Shown one piece after another: positions 36,115 through 46,753 of a stretch of DNA of 64,000 nt (positions are counted from its first letter, which is position 1; every line of letters begins with the position of its first letter). The notes beneath the pieces are model-generated. The model had not been told where the DNA came from. It made no database searches and saw nothing but the letters and a program-made list of their open reading frames with translations. Made by a program: the position numbers and the translations under genes. The stretch is from Perilla frutescens (lineage: Eukaryota > Streptophyta > Magnoliopsida > Lamiales > Lamiaceae). The DNA is taken from NCBI GenBank assembly GCA_026008535.1, contig BRKX01000004.1, positions 27,346,501-27,410,500 of the forward strand. Reading direction: 5' to 3'.

Positions 36115-37193
36115 TGATGTGACCTGAATAATGAATCCAAGACATGAAGAATACGCAGGCGAAAGACTCTAAGGACTCGAACAACATCAGCTAAAATAAT
36201 GGATGCAATCCGACTCAGAATAAACGAACAAACTTACTGGAATACGTGGATAATGACTCGAATGACAATGAGGACTTGATGGACAAATTGAGGGCGGCGG
36301 ATTCACAGTGGTGTTGAGGTTGATGGCGGCAGACAGTGGTGGATATGGTGGTGTTAACGGCGGCGGTGTAGGTAGAAGGATAGGATAGATTCGGCGAACC
36401 CGTGTTGATAACTCGAACGCGCACGTCTAACTTCTCCGGATAGCAATTCTCCTAAGTACTTGATGAATACCCTAAAGAACTTAAATAAGACTATTGATTT
36501 GCTAGAACAATAGAATGGTTTGTGTATAAATGATCAACCAAAGGATCGGGAGACAAAAGGGAGGAATAAAGCTCAAACTCATGCAATTGTCTAACTTTTA
36601 AAGTGTCACATAGTGCTCCTATTTATAGGAGTGAAAGTGGAAGAAATTCTAACCCTAAAACTAAGAGAAATCGAAAATACTATAGTCTTCTAGTCAAACT
36701 AGGATAAAATCAAAAGATACCAAAAATAAGATAACAAAAATCGATCTAAATCTAACTAGATAAGCATAAATCCCAATTGGATTTTGGGCTTGAAATTGTC
36801 ACCACTTTGGATCCAAAACATATGACCATGGGCTGAAATCAATTAAATTAATTTGTGGCCCATGTTGTGATTTAATCTTGCCACCTTTGCATGAAAAACA
36901 GCATCTCCCGATTTTCCATACAAACGCGTATAACTTTTCATGCACACGTCCAAATGGCGTCGTTCTTCTTCTCACGTCTTCATGCTTCCTTCTTCTTCAT
37001 CAATGGACATCATGGTGATCCATCACAGGCTGCTCTTCATCTCTTCTTCATGCAACTCGAATTTACGACGAATAGAAGCTTGTAAATAAGCTTGCAACTT
37101 CTTTGCTCGTAAACGCGTCATAGGACCTTTGAATTGCAGCTCCGGATCATCTTGTTCTTTTTCCTTGCTTGATCTCATCAATTCATGCCTTCA
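36115..37193 (-). repeat. LTR A of the nested gypsy family
   Basis: 1,079 bp with TGAT..TTCA ends on the + strand, homologous to LTR B (39053-40262). It is followed on its left by primer site and leader, and bounded on its right directly by gag codons of another copy. It therefore serves as 5' LTR for element A and as end point of the deleted element B. No gene is encoded. Confidence 0.6.
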
Positions 37194-38106
37194 ATGTACC
37201 TGATGATGGTAGCATTTAAGGACTCCTCTTTTCCGACTCGGTTCAAGGCGGTCTCCAACTCTTTGTGGTATTCTTCAATGGAACGGGTGCCTTGCTTGAT
37301 CTTGTTGAGCTTCTTTTCAAGCTCTCTCTCATAATGCACTGGAATGAATCTTTCTCATAGGAAGCCTTTCATTTCTTCCCATGAATCAACATGCGGATAT
37401 CTCTCTCTGCGTCGCCTCTCTTGTTGCATTTCCCACCATCTAAGGCTGCTAACTGGAGTTTCTTGATCTCTAGAAAGTCGTAGCATGCGAAGATCTTGTC
37501 TCCCTTGCGCTCCCAATCTAAGTAAAGACCAGGGTCGTGTCTTTCTTCAAATTCTGGGATGTTGGTTTTGATGTTGTTGAGCAAACTATCTCCATCTCCA
37601 TTTCTGGGTCTTTCATAGCGAACGGCTTGTCTGACAGGTGCTCTGTTTCGATCCTGGAGATTTGCTTACCATGGTGGATTGAAGTCGGCTTCATTTTTAC
37701 CTGTTGCATCGAACTCAGGTTCATATGCGTTGTTTCCAGCGTTCTCTTGGAAAGCGGGCTGCCTCGGGACGGCTCTTTGCTGGGGTTGTTGGACTACTAG
37801 AGTTGTAGTCGACTGAGCGGTGAGTTTCTTGATCTGCTTAGTTAGCTCGGCTACTTGGTTCCCGAACTCATCCTTTATCAATTTATTTTGGCACAAGAAG
37901 TACTTTGACATGGCTTCAAACTGGTACTTCGGGTCCCAATCAGTTAAGTAAGACAGTTCATTTGGTGTAGTTGATGATTTTGGGTCGTCTATGGGAGGTG
38001 TCGAAGCAGTGGCTTTGTTCTTTTCTTTGGGTGGTGTTGAAGCAGTGGCTTTGTTCTTGCCTTTGTCTATGGTACCTACAAAATGAACAAACGTAAAGGA
38101 AAACAA
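37194..38106 (-). pseudogene. Partial gag of gypsy element B
   Basis: The minus-strand frame starts at ATG 38106 (MFSFTFVHFVGTIDKGKNK) and continues with a Thr/Pro-rich stretch, FEAMSKYFLCQNKLIKDEFG and a gag domain (IPEFEERHDPGLYLDWE, then LEKKLNKIKQGTRSIEEYH in another frame at 37250-37330). A stop near 37660, another near 37366 and at least one shift break it. It ends at LTR A after the gag domain. No zinc knuckle or pol is present, so more than 3 kb of element is missing. The same start is seen in the inverted copy at 41772. Confidence 0.65.
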
Positions 38107-39052
38107 GAAAGTATCCTCACAACCTCACGTTTCTCTCGTTTATTTTCACTCTTGATTTTACCACTCTTGTTTGCACTCAAATTGTATGGTGATGTATGTG
38201 TGTCATGTATATGGAGGTGAGAAGTAGCACTCTTTGTCAAATATCGAGGGTACGGATTAATTGTACGAAGAATTGATGAGAATTGCTATCTAGGATCAAC
38301 GTATGATGTGGAGTATGGCTATGTAAGTGGCGTGTATATTGAGGTGGCACGAGAGGTATATGTGGTGTGGGTGAGGTGGTAAAGAGGGGTGGGGTCATGT
38401 GGGTTAGGTGGCGTGTGGGGTGGTGTATGGATCCCCAAGGGTAGAAGGAAAGAAGTAGGAAGGAAAAGGAAAAAGGATTAGGTAATTTGAAAAGTGTTAC
38501 ACAATTGTGACACAATCTAAATATCCTAATTGAACTAGACTCTAAAAGGAATGAACCAAAATTAAATTGCAACTCAAAAGGAAACTACCAAAATAAAACA
38601 GAACTTGGAAGGAAAGTTCCAAAAATAAAATAAGAATCTAATGGGAATTACCAACTAAAGAATTATCCTAGAAGGAAATTACCAAAATTAAAATAAGACT
38701 CACAAGGTATCTACCAAATATAGAACTTGACTATAAGAAAAATACCAACTAGAGAAAAGTACTAAAAGGAAAGTACCAAAATAAATCAAGACTCAATTGG
38801 AAACACAATGAATATTTCTCTTTTTTGTCGATTTTCTTTTTCTTTTCTTTTTTATCAGCCTTTTCTTTTTTTTTGATCGGCTTTTTTTTTATTTTGGTCT
38901 CTTTTTTTTTACCGTTTGTTTTTTTATATGATAGCTATGCTATTACAACTCGATAAAATAAAAATAAAATAACAAGACACGTAAGATAAAAAATTGACAC
39001 GTCGGATTGAACCACAACCAGCAGAGCTGACGTGGCTCTGATGCCATATTTA
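38107..39052 (-). other. Leader of gypsy element B
   Basis: About 950 bp between LTR B and gag with primer-like site TGGCATCAGAG near 39040, T/A runs at 38819-38930 and a TGTAT/CACAC-rich stretch at 38160-38420. No gene. Aligns with 40852-41771 in inverted orientation. Confidence 0.6.
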
Positions 39053-40262
39053 TGATACGACCCAACTATGCTAGGACGAATCTAAAGAACGTAGCGGAAG
39101 ACTTAGGATGCGAAACACGTCAACTAATTGAAGGGCTTCAATCTGACTCGATAAACAACGGAATTTAGACAATCTAGACAACTAAAATATGTAGACTACG
39201 ACACAAACTATGTAACACAATACCAAGGAAGTATGGGCTGAAAAGGGACGATTTATGGGCTGGAATTATGTGTGTGAGGCGTGGGTTTAAGGGTGAAGAA
39301 GGGCTTGGGTAGATAGGATATGTTAGGGATGAAACAAACTTACGGATTTGATTGGAATGGAATGGAATTCGAACTTGTGGCTTGAAGGTGGCGGACGACG
39401 GTGCTCTTGATGGTCGACGTCGAGGATGATAGATGGTTGATGATTGTTGATGTGAATCACAACCCGATAGCCTCCTCGAATCTCGAACGTATCCAAGGTT
39501 GAAATCTCTAAGTTGATCTTCGGATAGCGAATACCGGTTAATCCCTCAAGTGGATTAAGCAATACCCTTGAATAAGACTTAAAGTTGCTAGCTCCAAGAA
39601 TGAATATTTTCGTGTGAAAGTATCCAAAAGACGTAATAGATTTGAGACACAATTGTATGCAAAAGAAAATTTAATTCAACAATGTCTAAAGTATCAATGT
39701 GACATGAAGCACCTATTTATAAGTGCTAATGGCCGAAAATATTAAGCTAAAAGGGCCGAAAATAATGGATCCAAAAAGAGATCCAACTAGACTAGGAAAT
39801 TGCCTAAACTAGAATTCTATTTAAGGTAGAAACTTCCCTTAATTAAAATTCTAGTCAAACCTATGACTAAGGGACTTAATGACCAAAAATTACCACCAAA
39901 TAATTAAATAAAATCTGATCTACTATGGTCCAAAAGTAAATAAAATAAATACTATAGTCTAGATAAAATCAACCCCATAATTAAATCATATAGGGCCGAA
40001 AATTCCATCACACACGTTGCACACATGCACGTCGACACATGCATATGCACACGTGCATTTGAGCTCTTCAACTTCATCTCTTCAAGTTTAATTCTCCATG
40101 GTGCGATCTTGATCTTCAATAATTAATAAATTAACTATCTTGGAATTGCTTCTTTCGACTTCTTCTTCTCCAATCTCGAGCTTTCTTTGAATCAACATGC
40201 GGATTGGTCCTCGAAATTGCAACTCCAGGTCTTGATCTTCATTATTGTTCATGGCTTCATCA
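39053..40262 (-). repeat. LTR B of the nested gypsy family
   Basis: 1,210 bp beginning TGATACGACC and ending TTCATCA on the + strand; reads to the left. Homologous to LTR A, C and D. It adjoins the inverted LTR C at its right end. Small minus-strand frame 39323-39652 recurs in LTR D and is LTR sequence, not a gene. Confidence 0.65.
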
Positions 40263-40851
40263 CTCAATCTTTTAAAGTCTTTTGAATATTTTCACACGAA
40301 AAATATTCATTCTTGGAGCTAGCACCTTTAAGTCTTATTCAAGGGTATTGCTTAATCCACTTGAGGGGTTAAACGGTATTCACTACACGAAGATCAACTT
40401 GGAGATTTCAACCTTGGATACGTTCGAGATTTAAGGAGGCTATCGGGTTGTGATTCACCACAACATCATCAACCATTAACGCCCACGATGTCCTCCATAC
40501 AGCCCCTATGCACGTCCCAAGTCATTCCACAAGTTCGAGTTCGAGTTCTACACAAGATTCATCCGTACCGTAAGTTCATTCTATCCATATCATATCCTAT
40601 CTACCCCAAGCCATTCTTCACAAGCCTTACACGAGTCATACACCATAATTCCAGCCCTATTCGCCACTTTTCACCCCTTGATATCTTGGTTTTGTGTTAC
40701 ATAGTTCGTGACATTGTCTAGGTGTTTTAATTGTCTAGATTAGTCATTTAGTTGAGTCGGATTGAAGCCCTTCAATTAGTTGACGTGTTTCGTATTCTAA
40801 AGTCTTCCGCTGTCTTTCGTTCATCCTAGATTAACTGTCCAGGTCGCATCA
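40263..40851 (+). repeat. LTR C (5'-truncated, inverted relative to LTR B)
   Basis: Aligns with the reverse complement of 39053-39630, starting at about 40268 and ending GGTCGCATCA at 40851, followed by primer-like TGGCATCGGAGCC. The first half of the LTR is missing. With LTR B it forms a head-to-head inverted pair. Confidence 0.6.
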
Positions 40852-41771
40852 TAAATTTGGCATCGGAGCCACGTCAGCTCTGCTGGTCGTGGTTCAATTC
40901 GACGTGTCATATTTTATCCTACGTGTCATCGTACGTGTCTTTTTATTTTTATTTTATCGAGTTGTAATAGCATAGCTATCCATTGAAAGAAAAGAGAAAA
41001 GAATCGGTTAAAACCGAATTCAAACAAAAAAGTCGACAAAAAAAAGTGATCGGATAAAAAAAAATCCAAAATTAAAAAAAAAAGAGAAAGATCGACAAAA
41101 AAAGAGGTATATTCATTGTGTTTCCATTTGAGTCTTGTTTTAATTTTGGTACTTTCCTTTTAGTAATATTCTATAGTTGGCAATTACCTTGTGAGTCTTA
41201 TCTTAATTTTGGTAATTTCCTTCTAGTATAATTCTCTAGTTGGTAACTTCCTTTAGAGTCTTATTTTATTTTTGGAACTTTCCTTCCAAGTTTTATTTTA
41301 TTTTGGTAGTTTCCTTTTGAGTTGTAATTTATTTTTGGTTCTTTCCTTTTAGAGTCTAGTTCAATTAGGATATTTAGATTGTGTCACAATTATGTAACAC
41401 TTTCCAAATTACCTAATCTTTCTTTCATTTTCCTTCCTACTTCTTTCCTTCTACCCTTGGGGATCCATTCAACCCTAACCCACCTTACCTACTCGACACA
41501 TACATCTCCCACACACCACATACCACCTCTTCTACACCTAAACCCACACGCCATCTACATATCATAGCCACACATCACCCGTTGATCTTAGTTAGCAATC
41601 CTCATCAAAGCTTTGTGCAATTAATCCGTACCCTCGATATTTGACAAAAGTTCTATCTCACACCTCCATTTACATGACACGCACATCACACCATATACTT
41701 GAGTGCAAACAAGAGCAGTAAAATCAAGAGTGAAAACAAAAGAGTGAACGTGAGACTGTGAGGATTCTCCC
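40852..41771 (+). other. Leader of gypsy element C
   Basis: Plus-strand leader equivalent to 38107-39052: primer-like site, GCTCTGCTGGTCGTGGTTC at about 40876, A-rich runs at 41020-41100, then CAC-rich stretch at 41490-41580. No gene. Confidence 0.6.
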
Positions 41772-42178
41772 TTGTTTTCTTTTACGTTTGTTCATTTTGT
41801 AGGTACCATAGACAAAGGCAAGAACGAAGCCACCACTTCAAACCCTCCCATAGACAACCCAAATTCTCCTATCACACCAGAGGAGCCATCCTACACTTCC
41901 AACACCATTTGGGACCCGAAGTACCAGTTTGAGTCTATGACACAGTACTTCCTACGCCAAAACTAGTTGATAAAGGATGAGTTCAGTAATCAAGTAGCCG
42001 AATTAACTGAGCAAATCAAGAAACTAATGAGGACATCCATAGTAATGAGGATCTAAACCCGGAGCTGCAATTCAAAGGCCCCGTCACTCGACTAAGAGCT
42101 AAGAAGTTACAAGATTATTTGCAAGCAACAATTAGGAAGAAGCTCGAAGAAAAAGACGGCGTGCAAGGAAGCTCGAGG
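41772..42178 (+). pseudogene. Element C: gag start fused to pol C-terminus by internal deletion
   Basis: ATG 41772 opens MFSFTFVHFVGTIDKGKNE, the same gag start as element B, up to TAG 41964-41966 and a little beyond (LIKDEFSNQVAELTEQIKK). From about 42027 the sequence is instead the pol tail: FKGPVTRLRAKKLQDYLQAT, similar to GPITRARAKEIKEA in the CRM-like element. The whole centre of the element is therefore deleted. A 3' LTR remnant follows. Confidence 0.6.
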
Positions 42179-42495
42179 TTGATGACCTTGTTAATGTTAG
42201 AAGATGGAGATCAAGGCATGGAGTGCAATACATGATGAAGAGGTTGTGCACGTGTGCATGTATTGGCGTGTACGTGTGCGTGTGAAGATCAGCTCGAGTG
42301 GAGCAAGAATAATCGGCCCTTGATATTTAAATTAAGGGGATTGATTTATTAGACTGTATTATTTATTTTATTTAATTTGGACTATAGTCAAGTTAGATTT
42401 TATTTAATTATTTGGAGTAATTTTCGGTCCTCTAGAGTCAAAGTTGACTACGATTTATTTAAGGCATGTTCTACCTTGAATAGAATTCTAGTTTA
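42179..42495 (+). repeat. 3' LTR remnant of element C
   Basis: Starts near TGATGACC after the pol tail. From 42230 (ACGTGTGCATG..) to 42495 (AGAATTCTAGTTTA) it matches the reverse complement of the first third of LTR B, then breaks off. Confidence 0.55.
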
Positions 42496-42600
42496 CCGAG
42501 CCCTTAGCGCACGGCCCGTGCACCCCCTCCACTACACATTCTTCACCCTTGACTCTTTCCTCCACCGTGTCCACTTCAGCCCCAACTCCACCACTTCCCG
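42496..42600. other. Short unassigned stretch
   Basis: About 105 bp, C-rich on the + strand, between the LTR remnant and the pol fragment. No match to anything else in the window; possibly filler at a deletion junction. Confidence 0.3.
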
Positions 42601-43322
42601 GCTCCCTTGATCGAGTCCAGTCCAAGGAGAAAAATAAATCACTATTTTGTACAATTAAAGGAGTTGAAAAGGCTATTCGAGTAGGTTTAACTTAAGTTTT
42701 TTTAACTTGTAAGAGCAGTGCTACTAACGATGTTTCTTTGCCTAGTGTTGTGCAGCCCCTCATAAAGGAGTTCGAGGATTTCTTTCCGGGTGAGATTCCC
42801 AGCAGATTACCTCCGGATCGTGGGATCAAGCACCAGATTGATTTCGTGCCCGGATCCTTTCTACCGAATCGCCCAGCATACCGCACTTCACCTGAAGAAA
42901 CCAAGGAGATAGATCGTTCCAATCATTCTCATGCCCAAGAAGAACAATGAATGGAGAATGTGCATGGATTGCTAAGCCATCAGCAAGATAACAGTTAAGT
43001 ATCGTTTTCCCATCCATAGACTTGATGACATGCTAGATGAGTTAAGTGGATCAAAAATCTTTTCTAAAATTGATTTGAGATCTGGATATTTTCAAGTTCG
43101 CCTGCAAGAAGGTGATTAGTGGAAAACTGCTTTTAAAACAAACACATGGACTTTATGAGTGGTTAGTTATGCCTTTTGGTCTCACTAATGCACTGAGCAC
43201 TTTTATGCGTTTGATGAACCATGTTTTGAGAGATGTGATAGGTAAATTTGTAGTGGTTTACTTTGATGATATCTTGATATACAGTCACACTATACAGGCG
43301 CACCTAGATCACCTTAGGCGAG
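42601..43322 (+). pseudogene. Gypsy pol fragment (start of RT), frameshifted
   Basis: The frame includes EFEDFFPGEIPSRLPPDRG and FLPNRPAYR, then jumps frame with a short deletion near 42910. It continues with EWRMCMDC, RLDDMLDELSG, KIFSKIDLRSGY and, from 43140, LYEWLVMPFGLTNA and YFDDILIYS. Stops at about 42973 and 43118. CRM-like in sequence, similar to 29860-30480 of the CRM-like element but clearly older. It is cut at 43323 by LTR D before RNase H. Confidence 0.8.
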
Positions 43323-43540
43323 TGATACGACCTAGACAATTAATCTAGGATGAACTAAAGATGTAGCGGAAGACTTCTAAGAATCGAAACACGTCAGCTT
43401 GAGAAGGGCTTCAATCCGACTCAATAAACAAACGAAATACGACAATCTAGTTTCAACTAAAATACCTAGACAAAGACACAAACTATGTAACATAATACCA
43501 AATAACAAAGGAAGAAGGGCCGAAGGTTTATGGCTGGGAT
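43323..43540 (-). repeat. LTR D, left part
   Basis: TGATACGACCTAGAC.. aligns with the left end of LTR B (39053 onward) and stops at the hAT target duplication GCTGGGAT (43533-43540). The remainder is at 58000-58308. Confidence 0.65.
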
Positions 43541-43760
43541 TAGAGATGCCCACGGTTCCGGTTCCGGCCGGTTCTGGTTCCAGCCGGTTCCGGTTAGAAA
43601 CCGCCGGTTAGGCGGTTCCGAAAGGCCGGAATCAGAACCGCACCGTGCTCCCACGGTTGCCAGTTATAGTTTGGTAACCGGAACCGCCAGTTTTGAGCAA
43701 GGCCGGTTTTCACCGGTTACCGGCGGTTATCCGGTTAACCGCTGGTTTTTCATTTTTTTT
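43541..43760 (-). repeat. hAT left terminal and subterminal repeat region
   Basis: TIR at 43541-43552 followed by many copies of CCGGTT, AACCGCC and CGGTTCCGG to about 43745. Small frames here are low-complexity. Confidence 0.7.
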
Positions 43761-44355
43761 TCTCTCCGAACTCGAATTACTAATTACTAAATCGATAAAA
43801 TTACTAATTTACAAGTTAAAAAACTAAGAAGTATGACAAAACACAAGTTTATTTGAATTTTGATATTATTATATAATTTTATAATTTATATCTTACAATT
43901 TACAAGTTATAACTTACAAGTTACAAGAATATTGAGAGTACAATTTAATTTATCAAATTACAAATTGTAAATTAATCAAAGTATCTAACTATGAAAATAT
44001 GAAATTACAATTTACAAATTTTACAAATTACAAATAACAAGTTACAAAATACAAATTGTAAATTAATCAAACTATGAAAATATGAAATTACAATTTACAA
44101 ATTTACAAATTACAAATAACAAGTTACAAAATACAAATTTAAATTAATCAAACTATGAAAATATGAAATTACAATTTACAAATTTACAATTTACAAATTA
44201 CAAGTTACAATTTGAGCTAATTTAGAATTTAGGAATTAGGGGGGGAAAAAGAAATAATTGAAATTTGGGCTTGCACTTTATATGAAGCTGCCTACGTATC
44301 CCTTACCTTGGAATCAAAGCCCTCATAGTTCATTTTACCTTTTTCCTTGGCAAGT
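43761..44355 (-). repeat. hAT AT-rich 3' region with tandem repeat
   Basis: Non-coding. Short TTACAA words fill 43800-44215. Three copies of an 81-90-bp unit starting AAATTAATCAAA lie at about 43970, 44060 and 44141. Confidence 0.65.
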
Positions 44356-45128
44356 CTAGAATTCGAAGTCGTCGTCCCAATCATCTCCGGTTTGGCTCCC
44401 TCCTTTGGCTTCACTCTCCGAGCCAACTTCAATGAGCGGGCCATCCATCAAGTCGTCCCAGCGGTTCTCTTGCTCTCTTAGGTCGGCTTTGGACTCGTCC
44501 TTCAACATCATTTGAGCTTCGAGGTTATCCGGTGTCAAATTTGATCTCCGTTCATCCAACATGTAACCGGATTCACTGAAAGCTTGCTCGACCGCAACCG
44601 TTGATGCCGGGACTCCAAAAATCTCCCTTGCCATAATTGCAAGCAAAGGATATCGCTCTTGATTTCGGAACCACCACTTGAGAACATCAAAATTGTTGGG
44701 ACCTGTATTTTCATCATCGGGGGGCACAATAGGGTCTTGCAAATACATATCTAATTCATTTTGACTGCGCCTAGTATTTCCTCTACTTTGGAAAATTTTT
44801 TGGAATTCTTGTAAAGCACTACCACTTGAAGATGAAGTATTTAATGCTAATGAAAAAGAACTACTAGAACTTGGAGAACGACTCGTTGGACGAGTTATAC
44901 TATCACCATATTTTAACTCATATTCTCTATAAAGTGAATATATAGACTCATAAATTTCTGTTTTAATTTCTTCAGCAGGTGGCACATATATATCGGGATA
45001 GGAACCTGTAAAACTCATAGTAGACAAAAACTTGTAATACATGTCAATCATATCGCTAGTAGCACTAAGTTTAAAAGTAGGATCCAATATTTTTGCAACC
45101 AAAAAAATATTAGGCACATGATCAAAAT
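44356..45128 (-). pseudogene. hAT transposase, C-terminal part
   Basis: Minus-strand frame reading DHVPNIFLVAKILDPTFKL at its start (in phase with the N-terminal part across the AAAAT duplication), a linker rich in Ser, and the hAT C-terminal dimerisation domain: ELDMYLQDP, FDVLKWWFRNQERYPLLAIM, ASTVAVEQAFSESG and DERRSNLTPDNLEAQM. It ends with an acidic tail at TAG 44356-44358. No stop or shift in this part. The transposase would excise and reinsert the element as a dimer in the nucleus. The few codons reading on to 45153 come from the LTR. Confidence 0.88.
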
Positions 45129-46184
45129 TGTTAGAATTTGTTGTCTGAAACAATGTGAACTACGGATGTAAAGTGCAAAGTTAAATGTAATGTTGAAGTT
45201 AGTGTTACCACATTGCCTTCAACATACAGCGGAAACGTAAATAGAACTTTGCACAAAACAAGTTTTAAATCACACTCCTTACAGTGTGTGATTGCCTCAA
45301 GGAGAAATTCACTATCACAAGTGAAAAAACAATTATGATGTTGTCTCGGTTCACTCCCTTCACAACACTGCATAAAACATACAGAGGACTATCCTAGCTT
45401 CACTCACTCGAATAATCACTCAAAACAAACCTATCTAAACACATAGATAGATTATAATCAGTCACTCTAAATCCTAGACTTCTCTAAGTTAACTATCTAA
45501 CCTACACACACAACTGGAATGAAAGTCTCCAGCTGATTGGGACGCTAGGCAGATGTCGAGACAGATATCTTGGACTTCAGAGATGACACTAGATGCAAGA
45601 TTTAGAGCTTCTCACAAACCACGGTGATAACCTGCTTGCATAAATGATTTTAAGGCTGGAAATGCCTTAAATACTTCCTCTATCTCGGCTGGGTAGTTTC
45701 TACACGATCCTTGATGAGTTGGATGCAAAACTACCGCCTTCCACTACCCTTGCTGAACTGGACTCGAGATAACCGTCATCTACACTGCGTGGCACACATT
45801 CTTCAACATCGTGTAACAATGGCGGTTACTCCAGCTACCCACGTTCTCTGCAACGGTTAGTATCAAAGATGAAGTGGGGAACATCACGTCCCTTGAAACT
45901 CGGAACAAATTCTGACCTAGTTAAAATCAAGCATAATCCACATTTTAATTCGAAATAAAATATCTAATAAATCCCTTAAATCTTGGAAAATGATATGTGA
46001 CAAAGATCACAATTTATTAAGATTAATTTAAAATAAATTAATCCAAAATATTAGGAAAGGATAAGGTTAGAGATCCGAGTATTATACTCGGTGTGATGAG
46101 AATGACGAACAACATTAGATACGACATTGATCGCGATGTTATCAGCGAAGTGATAACATCATCTGAAACACGTCATACTCAACA
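45129..46184 (-). repeat. 3' LTR of the copia element
   Basis: 1,056 bp, TGTTAGAATTTG to ACTCAACA on the + strand. Contains a perfect 10-bp inverted repeat with 6-bp loop at 46135-46160. Confidence 0.92.
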
Positions 46185-46753
46185 ATCTCTCCCTTAAGCT
46201 TATCCTTTCTGCACAAAACATAACGCTCAATATATACAATTAGAGTCGCAGCGGAATATGATCAAAACTATTGGAGTTCAAAAACTCCCCTTAAGGTCTG
46301 CTCCCCCTTAAGTTATTATCTGTAAAAATAATATACAAAGTTAGTGGGTATAATCCCCTATACATGATATACAAGGTTAGTGGGTATTTACCCCTGTATA
46401 GAATAATTAGTGGGTAATTATCCCCTATACAGAAACAATGTTAAGAGCATTCTCAACATAAAACATCACATACTATAAGTTATGTGAAAAATAAAATATC
46501 AATGTTGAAAGCATTCTCAACATAAAAACATCACATATTAAAATATGCAAACATAATATATAGAGCAAAATCATCAACTAATGCTGATGAATAAAACCAA
46601 AATATTCAAGAATATCCAACGAGGATACCCAACAACCAAAATAACATGTGTCTAGCACATCACAAACCAACAATGATGTAAACACATCCAAAATAAAATT
46701 GTGTCCAGCACAATAGATACCCAAAAAAATAAATTATTTTTGATAAAGAAAAT
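46185..46753 (-). other. Multiple purine tracts and repeats upstream of the copia 3' LTR
   Basis: On the minus strand: AAGGGAGAGAT next to the LTR, AAGGGGGAGCA at about 46302-46312, and three variants of TATAGGGGAT..ACCCACTAA between 46330 and 46435. A roughly 65-bp unit with GCATTCTCAACATAAAA is repeated at 46440 and 46508. Non-coding. Duplicated purine tracts here are a described Sirevirus feature. Confidence 0.6.

Noticed and set aside
43970..44215. CRISPR-like array
   Set aside because: The 81-90-bp units are contiguous AT-rich tandem repeats with no spacers, in plant DNA inside a hAT element.
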